Shown here piece by piece: positions 7,951 to 15,804 of a DNA stretch of 64,000 nucleotides; within the stretch, counting starts at the first letter, position 1, and every line of letters starts with the position of its first letter. The translations under genes were made by a program, and so were the position numbers. The notes beneath the pieces are model-generated. The model ran no database searches. It was not told the origin of the DNA and saw only the letters and a list, made by a program, of their open reading frames with translations. Origin of the DNA: Sinorhizobium saheli (GTDB lineage Bacteria; Pseudomonadota; Alphaproteobacteria; Rhizobiales; Rhizobiaceae); NCBI RefSeq assembly GCF_001651875.1, contig NZ_LNQB01000083.1, forward strand, positions 315,130 to 379,129. The letters are read 5' to 3'.

Positions 7951-9957
7951 CTACTCCGCCACCGGCGACCCTTCTTTCTGGCGGTCCCTGCTTCTGCGCG
8001 CCGGAGCGCGCCGGGCGATCTTCGGTTGGCCGAGCTTCAATGGTCGGGGTGCCTCATCGGAAAGAGCCTCCCGGACAGCATCGGCCATCGAAAACGCGAC
8101 GAAATCTGCCTGCGTCTCATCGGCGAGTTCGGTCTTCCGCTCCTCTGTCGCCTCGCCGGCGTCCTGCCATAGCACGAGGCCGATCCGCGCCGCGGGCGCC
8201 AGGCGCTTCAGCCGGCGCGCCATGAACTTGGCGTGGCGGATCGACTCCAGACCGAGAAAGGTCAGCACGATGGCATGCCGCCCCTCGACCGAAAGGGCCC
8301 TGATCTTGGCCGGCTTGAGGGCTTCATGGTCCGCGGATGCAACGTCCGCGCCCTGTATCCACAATACCTGGGAGAGCATGGAGGCGGTCACGTCGTCGAG
8401 CGCACCACGCCCGCCGACGCAAAGGACGGACTTGCCGTCTCCGGACGGAAGGTCATATTCGTCGCCCTCGTCGTCGCTTTCGGGCGCGTCGGTGCTCGAA
8501 TCGTCCTCCTCCCCTTCTTCCTCGGTGGCGATTTCCTCGAGGTTGGCAACGAGCGAACGAGCGCTCGCGACAATCTGCGTCGTCTGCGCTTCCGTCAGTG
8601 CGCTGCGCGCTCGATCCCGCTCCGCAAGCAGCAACGCGGGAATCGCCACGACGTCATAGAATTCGACCAGATATTTTTCCTCGAGCATCTCCTCCGCATT
8701 GTCCGTCGCCTCATCCGGGTCACCGGCGAGCAGACGCTGGTAGAGGCGCTCCGCCGGATCGAGCACCGGCTCGTTGCCCAGCAATATGTCCAGGAACTCG
8801 AACTGCGGCACGTGGCGACCGAGGACGACGAGGCATACGGTGAGTGGTGTCGACAACACCAGCCCGACAGGGCCCCAGAGCCAGGCCCAGAAGATCGCCG
8901 CAACGATGATCGCCAGCGGCGACAGCCCGGTGCGCGAGCCGTAGAGCCAGGGCTCGACGACGTTGTTGCTGAGGAGTTCGAGGACGACGAACAGCACCGC
9001 CGTCCAAGCCAGAAGGCTCCAGCCGGGTGCCGCCGCGAACGCGAGAAAGAGGGGCAGAGCCGCGGCGAGCACGGGCCCGATATAGGGAACGAAACGCAGC
9101 ACGATGGCGAGCATCCCCCAGAGGATCGCATTGGGAATGCCCAGCCATGCGAGCCCGATCGCAAGCGGGATGCCGTAGGTGATGTTCACGACCAACTGCA
9201 TGAGCAGATACCGGCCGACCCGAACGCCGGCATCCTGCAGCGCCTCCGTCGTGCGGTGCAGGTCGCCATAGCCGACCAGCCGGATGAAGCGGTCGCGCAA
9301 CTCCTCCCTTTCGAACAGCATGAAGATAACGACCACGATGACGAGACCGGCCGTTGCCAAAGGGCCAAGCAATGGCGTGACGATATTAATCAGCGTCTCG
9401 ATCGGCCGCTGCGGCGAGAAGATCTCGACGAGCAGCGGTTCCGGCTCGGGCCGCGGTTCGGGCGAGACGCGTGTTTCGGTTTCTGGCCGGCTGATCTCGG
9501 TACTGATCCTTTCCATCACGCGGCCGAGGCGCTCGAGGATCTGGCTTTCCGATCCGGCCTCCTTCAGGGTCCGGACCTTCTCGACGATGTTGTACTGGTA
9601 GGTCGGCAGGTTCTGCGCCACCTCGCTGACCTGCATCGCGACGACGACACTGAACGCGAACAGGAACAGGAAGGCCATCGTCACCGTGCCAATCACCGCG
9701 ACAGAACGGGGGCAACCGGCCCTGCGCAGCCTCGAAACCAGCGGCGCGAGAGCGAAGGTGAGCAGGATGGCGATGGCGAGCGGCAGGAAGACGTCGCGAG
9801 CGAAATAAAGCACCGCTACGGTCGCGGCGCTTGCCGCCAGTGTCGGCAGCCTCGAGGGCGCCGCCTGCGCCGCCGCGCTGCGCGCCCAGGCTGCTGCGGT
9901 CGAGGGGCCGGCGGCATTGGCCGGATCGTGCTCAACTCTTCGCGAAAACTTCAGCAT
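7951..9957 (-). CDS. AI-2E family (PerM-like) membrane protein with extended acidic/Rossmann-like C-terminus
   Basis: 668 residues from ATG 9957, which has a near-perfect AGGAGGT 5 bases upstream. Residues about 35-400 form the PF01594 AI-2E/PerM membrane domain: two opening helices, a long soluble loop, then the PYIGPVLAAALPLFLAF and LSNNVVEPWLYG signatures. Family members export small molecules or act as cation/proton antiporters. After about residue 415 this protein continues for some 250 residues with a helical part, a strongly acidic linker (EEEGEEDDSS) and a region like a B12-binding/Rossmann fold starting at SVLCVGGRGALDD. The family usually ends near 350 residues. Transport substrate unknown. 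Confidence 0.85.
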   Translation of the reverse strand: MLKFSRRVEHDPANAAGPSTAAAWARSAAAQAAPSRLPTLAASAATVAVLYFARDVFLPLAIAILLTFALAPLVSRLRRAGCPRSVAVIGTVTMAFLFLFAFSVVVAMQVSEVAQNLPTYQYNIVEKVRTLKEAGSESQILERLGRVMERISTEISRPETETRVSPEPRPEPEPLLVEIFSPQRPIETLINIVTPLLGPLATAGLVIVVVIFMLFEREELRDRFIRLVGYGDLHRTTEALQDAGVRVGRYLLMQLVVNITYGIPLAIGLAWLGIPNAILWGMLAIVLRFVPYIGPVLAAALPLFLAFAAAPGWSLLAWTAVLFVVLELLSNNVVEPWLYGSRTGLSPLAIIVAAIFWAWLWGPVGLVLSTPLTVCLVVLGRHVPQFEFLDILLGNEPVLDPAERLYQRLLAGDPDEATDNAEEMLEEKYLVEFYDVVAIPALLLAERDRARSALTEAQTTQIVASARSLVANLEEIATEEEGEEDDSSTDAPESDDEGDEYDLPSGDGKSVLCVGGRGALDDVTASMLSQVLWIQGADVASADHEALKPAKIRALSVEGRHAIVLTFLGLESIRHAKFMARRLKRLAPAARIGLVLWQDAGEATEERKTELADETQADFVAFSMADAVREALSDEAPRPLKLGQPKIARRAPARRSRDRQKEGSPVAE

Positions 9958-10234
9958 CGCACCTCCTGCGATCCTGCTGGCAGCAGGAGCCCCGGGTGCA
10001 GCGGTCTTGGGCCAACGACATGCATAAAAACAGGAACCTAAAGCGCGTCGCATTGAATATATTAGACTACATTTAACCGCGACCTGCTTTAAGAGGTAGA
10101 GCAGCGCTCACCGTTGAACAGCGGCGCCGCGTTTTTGACCATGCGGCTTGCCCCTCGCGCCCTCGCCGCAGTCGTATCTTCCGTCGCGAGGACCTTGACG
10201 ATCGGGCAGTTGCTCTCGCTTTCGGTTCGTTGCC

Positions 10235-11002
10235 TCACCGCGAGGGCGTGCGCGCCGCGCCGAGTTCGGCGTCGCTCCGGAAGTAGCGTGACGCCGCTTC
10301 CGTCCGGTTGCGCACATTCATCTTCTTGTAGATGTTGCGCACATGCACCTTCACCGTGTTCTCGGAAAGCCCCAGACGAACGGCGATGATCTTGTTCTGC
10401 GTGCCCATGCAGACGAGATCGAGAATCTGGATCTCGCGCATCGTCAGGAGACCGTGACCAAAATCGGACCTGCGTTCCGGATCGGTGTCTTCCGAAAACG
10501 ACTGTTTCTGGACGACGCCCCCGGAAAGCGCATTCGGCGCCAGGCGCCGGAGCAGCGCCGCGGGAAAATGCTCGCCCCCCTTCATCAACAGGTCGATGGC
10601 GGTGAGGCATACGTCGAGATTGATGTTCAAGGGCAGCACGCCGTGAACCAGCCCTTGATCGACAAATCCCGCAATCGACGGATCGAACTCGTCCGCGTTC
10701 TGCACCATCAGGCCGATCGCAGCCCTCGGATAACACTCGTGAATCGTCGTCATCACCGACGGAAAGGTTGCCACCGGCAGGCGGTAGAGCATGAACAGGC
10801 TGACGTCGCCAAGATTGCCGTCCAGAAGATCGTCGGCATCGGAAAGGCTTACGATGTCCTGATCCTGAAAACGCGCGCTGATCGCCTGCGTCAGACATTC
10901 GGCGAACAGGTCGGTCCTGGCGAGCATTACAATCTTGCTTTTCTTCGGCAATACCTTGTTGTTGTCTTCAAAATTGCTCAGGGTCGAGCTCGTGCGGTAC
11001 AT
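10235..11002 (-). CDS. LuxR/NarL-type transcriptional regulator with degenerate receiver
   Basis: 255 residues. The C-terminal HTH (about 185-245) is canonical: LTMREIQILDLVCMG, NKIIAVRLGLSENTVKVHVRNI, YKKMNVRNRTEA. The N-terminal 130 residues have receiver-like alternation (KIVMLARTDLFAECL) but lack the acidic pair, and the strand where the phospho-aspartate should lie reads SLFMLYRLP. This is a pseudo-receiver, as in CsgD-type biofilm or exopolysaccharide regulators. No kinase adjoins it. Upstream is a long AT-rich leader (11003-11360), part of which is repeated at 49975-50081. Target genes unknown; surface polysaccharide or motility is a reasonable guess. Confidence 0.85.
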   Translation of the reverse strand: MYRTSSTLSNFEDNNKVLPKKSKIVMLARTDLFAECLTQAISARFQDQDIVSLSDADDLLDGNLGDVSLFMLYRLPVATFPSVMTTIHECYPRAAIGLMVQNADEFDPSIAGFVDQGLVHGVLPLNINLDVCLTAIDLLMKGGEHFPAALLRRLAPNALSGGVVQKQSFSEDTDPERRSDFGHGLLTMREIQILDLVCMGTQNKIIAVRLGLSENTVKVHVRNIYKKMNVRNRTEAASRYFRSDAELGAARTPSR

Positions 11003-11014
11003 CTGGCCCTCCTA

Positions 11015-11074
11015 GGCAGTCACTATGTTTGTTGACTCCGTATCGCCGACTGGAATTGTCAAATTTACACTAAG
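11015..11074. repeat. Direct repeat block A, copy 1
   Basis: GGCAGTCACTAT..TTTGTTGACTCCG.. through TTACACTAA lies just upstream of the LuxR-type gene. It recurs in the same orientation at 49975-50031 with a few substitutions and two small gaps. Confidence 0.8.
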
Positions 11075-11360
11075 AAAGTTCGTGATTATTTCTTTACATG
11101 AAATGCATTGTTACGACAATTCTCCAGTAGACGCCGAAATTGTTGACGTTTGATAAGTTCAGAACGGTAGATTAAGCATTGCAATACTTGGCATTCATTA
11201 TGATTTATTGATACAACCATCGGGCGCCGCTGTCATTATCGCCCAGTTCAGATAGTTATCTCGCCGTTCATTTCTACTCAAAATGGACTAGCTCGGCTCG
11301 CCGAACAGGGTAGATCTCCTGAGTTGCAATGCTTCTTTGGTAGGCAGCCAATAGGCCCGG

Positions 11361-11394
11361 GCACCGGCCTTCGGCCGGAATGTCGCCTTGACAC
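11361..11394. repeat. Direct repeat block B, copy 1
   Basis: A 34-base block beginning GCACCGGCCTTCGG and ending CGCCTTGACAC. It is found again at 50048-50081 with one mismatch. In copy 1 it lies 286 bases after block A; in copy 2 only 16 bases separate them. Confidence 0.85.
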
Positions 11395-11636
11395 GGTAGT
11401 GTGCTGAAGGTTCTGCAAATTCTCTGGGAAGGGCGGTCGTGGCAGCTCGTGTATCCGGCACGGCACAAGGTCCAGCAATAATCATTCCTCCGCCAGATCC
11501 TCATTGACCCGAGTTCTGGCGGTCACCCCCTACCCACCAGCTATCGCTTTGCCCGGGTGCGTGCCGCACGCCGTCGGCCGCGGCCCGCGACATCGAGCGC
11601 GTGGGTGCTTTTGTTAACGTCCCTCTTAAGCCGACA

Positions 11637-11673
11637 TTCAGGCGACATGAATTGTCGCGTTCAGGTGAAATGA
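11637..11673. promoter_or_regulatory. Tandem and inverted repeats upstream of the aldehyde dehydrogenase
   Basis: TTCAGGCGACATGA (11637-11650) and TTCAGGTGAAATGA (11660-11673) are direct repeats with 12 of 14 bases equal, 23 bases apart. GCGACA-N5-TGTCGC (11642-11658) is a perfect inverted repeat inside them. TTCAGGTG also occurs inverted at 14088-14095 beside the LysR gene, so this may be that regulator's binding region. Confidence 0.4.
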
Positions 11674-11729
11674 GGCATGCTCCTGGCAGAGGCCCGCCCC
11701 CTGCCGCATGGCACTGTCGAGAGGTTCAA

Positions 11730-13160
11730 ATGATGATCACCGAGCGAGGAAACCAGTTCTATATTGGTGGGGAGTGGCAAGAACAGGCGGACGCACCAAG
11801 TCTGCCCGTCGTTGATCCAGCCTCGGAACGAATTATTGGGCGTATCGCCGCCGGGAACGCTCGTCACGTCGATCTTGCGGTCGCGGCAGCGCGCAAGGCC
11901 TTCCCCGCCTTCTCTCGAACATCCGTGTCCGAAAGGCTCGAGCTTCTCGGCAGGGTGCATGCGCTGCTGAAGGAGAAAGCGGAACTCTTCGCCGAGACCC
12001 TCGTCATGGAGATGGGCGCAGCGATCAGCTTCGCGCGCGCCTCGCAGGTTTCTTTCGCTGCCGAGCACGTTCGCGTCCAGATGGAAGTTCTTCAGAACTA
12101 TCCGTTCCTGACGATTGATGGGCGCACCGCAACCGCCAAGGAGCCGATCGGCGTTTGTGCTTTGATCACCCCGTGGAACTGGCCACTCTACCAGATCACC
12201 GCCAAGCTTGCCCCAGCGATCGCGGCGGGCTGCACCGTCGTCCTCAAACCCAGCGAGCTTTCTCCCTACAGCGCCTTGCTCTTCGCCGAACTGATGCACG
12301 ACGCCGGTACTCCGCCGGGCGTGTTCAACCTCATCAACGGCACCGGAGAGAGTGTTGGTGCAGCGCTCTCCAGCCATCCGGATGTCGACATGATCTCGAT
12401 CACCGGCTCGACGCGCGCGGGGGTGCTCGTCGCGCAGGCGGCTGCCCCGACGGTCAAGCGGGTGGTGCAGGAACTCGGCGGCAAGTCCCCGAACATCCTG
12501 CTCGATGATGCTGATTTCGCCGAGGCGGTGCCAAAGGGCGTCCTTGCCGGAATGCGCAATGTCGGCCAGTCATGCAGCGCCCCGACGCGCATGCTCGTAC
12601 CCGTCCATCGGCTCGCCGAAGTCGAAGCTCTGGCCGGCAAAACCGCGGACGCCATCCGCGTCGGCGACCCGCGCGATCCCGAGACCGCCATGGGGCCGAT
12701 TGCCAATCGCGCCCAGTATGAGCGGGTGCAGGCGATGATCCGGGCGGGAATCGATGAAGGCGCGAAGCTCCTCTGCGGCGGACTGGGCCGTCCAGCAGGT
12801 CAGGATCGAGGCTTCTTCACACAGCCGACGATCTTTTCCGAGGTTCGGCCGGACATGCGCATCGCTCGCGAGGAAATCTTCGGGCCGGTCCTGGCGATCA
12901 TGCCGTACCGGGACGAAGAGGAGGCGATCGCAATCGCCAACGACACCGTTTATGGACTGGGCGCCCATGTCCAGTCCTCGGATCGGGAGCGGGCGCGACG
13001 GGTCGCCTCCCGGATCCGCGCCGGGCAGGTTCACATCAACTATCCGGCATGGGACGGGACGGCCGCGTTTGGTGGCTACAAGCGCTCAGGCAATGGCCGC
13101 GAATACGGCGTGCACGGGCTCGAGGAGTATCTCGAGACGAAGGCCATCCTGGGCTATTGA
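11730..13160 (+). CDS. NAD(P)-dependent aldehyde dehydrogenase
   Basis: 476 residues from ATG 11730 with GAGAGG upstream; the longer open frame runs back through the control repeats. It oxidises an aldehyde to the acid. The ALDH superfamily signatures are all present: the substrate/cofactor motif PWNWPLYQ, the general base in ELGGKSPN (Glu248), and the catalytic cysteine in GQSCSAPTR (Cys282). It lies at the left end of an amino-acid catabolic group and converges on a LysR gene whose stop codon overlaps its own by 7 bases. The aldehyde may come from the nearby FAD oxidoreductases or the threonine-aldolase-type enzymes, but the substrate cannot be read from sequence. Confidence 0.93.
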   Translation: MMITERGNQFYIGGEWQEQADAPSLPVVDPASERIIGRIAAGNARHVDLAVAAARKAFPAFSRTSVSERLELLGRVHALLKEKAELFAETLVMEMGAAISFARASQVSFAAEHVRVQMEVLQNYPFLTIDGRTATAKEPIGVCALITPWNWPLYQITAKLAPAIAAGCTVVLKPSELSPYSALLFAELMHDAGTPPGVFNLINGTGESVGAALSSHPDVDMISITGSTRAGVLVAQAAAPTVKRVVQELGGKSPNILLDDADFAEAVPKGVLAGMRNVGQSCSAPTRMLVPVHRLAEVEALAGKTADAIRVGDPRDPETAMGPIANRAQYERVQAMIRAGIDEGAKLLCGGLGRPAGQDRGFFTQPTIFSEVRPDMRIAREEIFGPVLAIMPYRDEEEAIAIANDTVYGLGAHVQSSDRERARRVASRIRAGQVHINYPAWDGTAAFGGYKRSGNGREYGVHGLEEYLETKAILGY

Positions 13161-14080
13161 CCCGGATCCGCGCGAGCGGCTTGCCATGGCGGCGGCTTCA
13201 GCGCCTGTCGAAGCATCGTCAGGAAGGCGGCAGTGCGGGCGCTTCGCCCGTGCCGCGAGCCGAGCATCGCGACGATGTCGGCCGGTGGGAGCTTCCAGCT
13301 GGGCAGCACCTGCCGCAGCCGTCCGGCAGCGAGATCTTCTGCGACGTTCCACTCGGAACGGATCATGATGCCCTGCCCGGCAAGCGCCCACTCGCGGATG
13401 ACGGCACCATCGTTGCTCGACATGACCGGATTGACGCGCACCGTCGCAATCTCCTGCCGCGGCCCCTTGAAGCGCCACAGCGTCACGTCCTCGTCGTTTT
13501 CCCGAATGGCAAGGCAGCGATGCTGAGCAAGGTCGGCGGGCGCTGAAATGGGCGGTGCCGAGTCGAGGTATGTCGGACTTGCGCAGAGTATTCGAGGGTT
13601 CGGCGCCAATGTCGTAACGACCTGCTCCAGATGCCCCGGCGCCCCGATATGAACGACGACATCATAGCTTTCAACGAGCAGAGCCGCCGGGTGATCGGAC
13701 AGTTGCAGGCTAGCGGTCGCGCCGCCGTGCTCTCGTGCGAACGCTTCGACGACCGGGGCCACATAGAGCCGTCCGAACCCGTGCGGTGCGGCGACCCTGA
13801 GGTGTCCGCGAACGACACCCCTGCGATCCGCCAGGGCTTCGGCAAGCGAATCGATGGCCTCGCTGACGATAACGCTGTGCGACGCGACCAGCGAGCCCTC
13901 TTCCGTGAGCCGCAGCCGCCGTCCGGACCGGTCGATCAGCCGCACCCCGACTTTCTCTTCGAGGGCGCGCAGGCGCTGTGTCACCGCCGGAGGGGTCACG
14001 TTCAGCTTTCTCGCGCTTTCCGCGAGAGATTTCGAGCCTGTCAGCGCCGAAAAGAAGGCAAGATCGTCAGACGTCAACAT
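13154..14080 (-). CDS. LysR family transcriptional regulator
   Basis: 308 residues. The N-terminal winged helix has the usual LysR layout (FFSALTGSKSLAESARKLNVTPPAVTQRLRALE, in pieces) and a periplasmic-binding-like effector domain follows from about residue 90. It is divergent from the D-threonine-aldolase/D-serine-dehydratase-like gene, 88 bases away, and should control it in response to an amino-acid-like effector. Its 3' end overlaps the aldehyde dehydrogenase gene tail to tail. A TTCAGGTG element shared with the dehydrogenase control region suggests both flanks are targets. Confidence 0.93.
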   Translation of the reverse strand: MLTSDDLAFFSALTGSKSLAESARKLNVTPPAVTQRLRALEEKVGVRLIDRSGRRLRLTEEGSLVASHSVIVSEAIDSLAEALADRRGVVRGHLRVAAPHGFGRLYVAPVVEAFAREHGGATASLQLSDHPAALLVESYDVVVHIGAPGHLEQVVTTLAPNPRILCASPTYLDSAPPISAPADLAQHRCLAIRENDEDVTLWRFKGPRQEIATVRVNPVMSSNDGAVIREWALAGQGIMIRSEWNVAEDLAAGRLRQVLPSWKLPPADIVAMLGSRHGRSARTAAFLTMLRQALKPPPWQAARADPGQ

Positions 14081-14168
14081 TAATCACCACCTGAAGCGAA
14101 CATTCACCAGACATTAATTGTCATCTTCATGGTTTGACTGCAAGGTGAAATCCCGAATTGGAGATCAG
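14081..14168. promoter_or_regulatory. Divergent LysR / PLP-enzyme control region
   Basis: Contains two ACATTAAT direct repeats (14078-14085 and 14111-14118, approximate) and CACCTGAA (14088-14095), the inverse of the TTCAGGTG seen upstream of the aldehyde dehydrogenase. AT-rich compared with the flanking genes. Confidence 0.4.
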
Positions 14169-15350
14169 ATGATGGTCCTAGCGACGACCGACCCCATATC
14201 CCGGCTGGCCGCCTCGACAAGCCTCGAGGACCTGGAAACACCCTGCTTGGTCCTGGACGCCGACCGTATGGACAGGAATGTTCAGCGGCTCAGGAGCCGA
14301 CTTGACGCCATGGGCGTGTCACTCCGGCCGCATTTGAAGACCGCCAAGTCGGTCGAAGTGGCACGGCGGGTGATGAGCTCGCCGGAGGGGCCTGCGACCG
14401 TCTCCACCCTGAAGGAGGCTGAACAGTTCGCGGCGGCAGGCGTCCGTGACATGATCTATGCAGTCGGCATCGCTCCAGCCAAGCTCGAGCGTGTCGCGGA
14501 GCTGCGGGCGAGCGGCGTCGATCTCGTAGTTACCCTGGATACTGTTCAGCAGGCACGGGCGGTGGCCGAGGCGTCCCGGCGGACCGGAGCGCCCATCCCG
14601 GCCATGATCGAGATCGACTGCGACGGCCACCGCTCCGGTGTGCGACCGACTGATCAGCCACAGCTGGTGGAAATCGGGCGGGCGTTGACGGAAGGTGCCG
14701 AGCTGCGTGGCGTGCTCACCCATGCCGGCGACAGCTATAAGGGCGGAGGCGTCGAGGCGCTGCGGCTTTACGCGGAGACGGAACGATTGGCCGTCGTCGA
14801 GGCCGCGCGCATCCTGCGGACCGCGGGGCTGCCCTGCCCGGTCGTCAGCGTCGGCTCGACGCCGACGGCCCATCACGCGACGGATCTCGCTGGAGTGACG
14901 GAAGTCCGCGCAGGCGTCTTCGTCTTCTTCGACCTGGTGATGGCGGGGCTTGGTGTTTGCCAAATCGACGACATCGCGCTCAGCGTGCTTGCGACCGTCA
15001 TCGGACACCAGCGCGAGAAAGGCTGGATCATAACAGATGGCGGATGGATGTCGCTGTCGCGGGACCGTGGCACTGGCAAGCAGGCCGTCGACCAGGGCTA
15101 TGGGCTGGTCTGTGACGTGGATGGCACGCCGTATCATGACATCATCGTTTCCGACGCGAACCAGGAACATGGAATCATAGCGGTGCGCCCCGGGTCGGAT
15201 GCACGGCTCCCGGATCTCGCGGTCGGAGACCGGGTACGGATCCTGCCAAACCACGCCTGCGCGACCGCTGCGCAGCACGAAACCTATCACGTGGTCCGCG
15301 GCCGCTCGCACGCTGTCGAGACCCGCTGGACCCGCTTCGGAGGCTGGTGA
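14169..15350 (+). CDS. DSD1-family PLP enzyme (D-threonine aldolase / D-serine dehydratase-like)
   Basis: 393 residues from ATG 14169 with GGAG upstream. The fold-type III (alanine-racemase-like) barrel carries the PLP lysine in RPHLKTAK (Lys57). The C-terminal beta domain has the metal-binding His362/Cys364 pair in PNHACAT. This combination defines zinc- or manganese-dependent D-serine dehydratase, D-threonine aldolase and beta-hydroxyaspartate aldolase (BhcC). The reaction is therefore cleavage or dehydration of a beta-hydroxy amino acid. The ridA start overlaps its stop by one base, so enamine/imine products of PLP chemistry are expected. Which substrate is used cannot be decided without phylogeny. 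Confidence 0.85.
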   Translation: MMVLATTDPISRLAASTSLEDLETPCLVLDADRMDRNVQRLRSRLDAMGVSLRPHLKTAKSVEVARRVMSSPEGPATVSTLKEAEQFAAAGVRDMIYAVGIAPAKLERVAELRASGVDLVVTLDTVQQARAVAEASRRTGAPIPAMIEIDCDGHRSGVRPTDQPQLVEIGRALTEGAELRGVLTHAGDSYKGGGVEALRLYAETERLAVVEAARILRTAGLPCPVVSVGSTPTAHHATDLAGVTEVRAGVFVFFDLVMAGLGVCQIDDIALSVLATVIGHQREKGWIITDGGWMSLSRDRGTGKQAVDQGYGLVCDVDGTPYHDIIVSDANQEHGIIAVRPGSDARLPDLAVGDRVRILPNHACATAAQHETYHVVRGRSHAVETRWTRFGGW

Positions 15351-15775
15351 TGCCCGAGTCCAAGACTGTGAACACCGATCGAGTACCAAGCCCGGCGGGC
15401 CACTACTCACAAGCGAAGCTCGTCGGTCAGCACCTCTACATTTCGGGTCAGCTACCGATCCGACCGGGTGGAGAGGCCCTGGCGGACGACAGCTTCGAGA
15501 CCCAGGCGGGGCAGGCGCTCGACAACCTGCTGGCGATCCTGGAAGCCGCAGGCGGAACCCCGGCCGATCTCGTCAGGGTGACGGCCTACATCGTCGGCGT
15601 GGCCAATTGGCCTCGCTTCAACCAGGTTTATGCGGCGCGACTGGGGGATTCCCGCCCGGCTCGCACCGTCGTTCCGGTGCCGGAACTTCACTATGGCTAT
15701 CTCGTCGAAGTCGATGCGATAGCCGTCATTGCCTCAGATGCTCCTGCCGGAGGGGCAGGAAACAGCGCCGTATAG
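15350..15775 (+). CDS. ridA: RidA/YjgF family imine deaminase
   Basis: 141 residues from ATG 15350, overlapping the preceding stop (TGATG), so translation is coupled. RidA proteins hydrolyse reactive 2-aminoacrylate or 2-iminobutyrate released by PLP enzymes and FAD oxidases. The family core is visible: LYISGQLP, the ARTVVPVPEL segment with the conserved arginine that binds the imine carboxylate, and LVEVDAIAV near the end. Its position between a DSD1-type enzyme and an FAD amine oxidoreductase fits detoxification or completion of deamination. Confidence 0.9.
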   Translation: MPESKTVNTDRVPSPAGHYSQAKLVGQHLYISGQLPIRPGGEALADDSFETQAGQALDNLLAILEAAGGTPADLVRVTAYIVGVANWPRFNQVYAARLGDSRPARTVVPVPELHYGYLVEVDAIAVIASDAPAGGAGNSAV

Positions 15776-15804
15776 ATCGGCCGCCAGAGTTCAGGTCAAC
15801 CCCC

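Larger units (their letters stand above)
11003..11729. other. 727-bp gene-free, partly AT-rich leader region
   Basis: No convincing gene. From about 11040 to 11280 the sequence is clearly more AT-rich than its surroundings, typical of long leaders of rhizobial regulators bound by nucleoid-type proteins such as MucR/Ros. It contains repeat blocks A (11015-11074) and B (11361-11394), a CCGGCC-TTC-GGCCGG hairpin in block B, and from 11637 the control region of the aldehyde dehydrogenase gene. Confidence 0.6.

Noticed and set aside
8233-10041. 602-residue open frame antisense to the AI-2E-type gene
   Set aside because: Composition is charged and repetitive in the way of GC-rich antisense frames, with no family signature; the minus-strand frame has a perfect ribosome binding site and clear membrane domain.
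10033-10054. GGAAC followed by a TT at 15-16 bases as an EcfG-type promoter
   Set aside because: Spacing is too short and it points away from the AI-2E-type gene.
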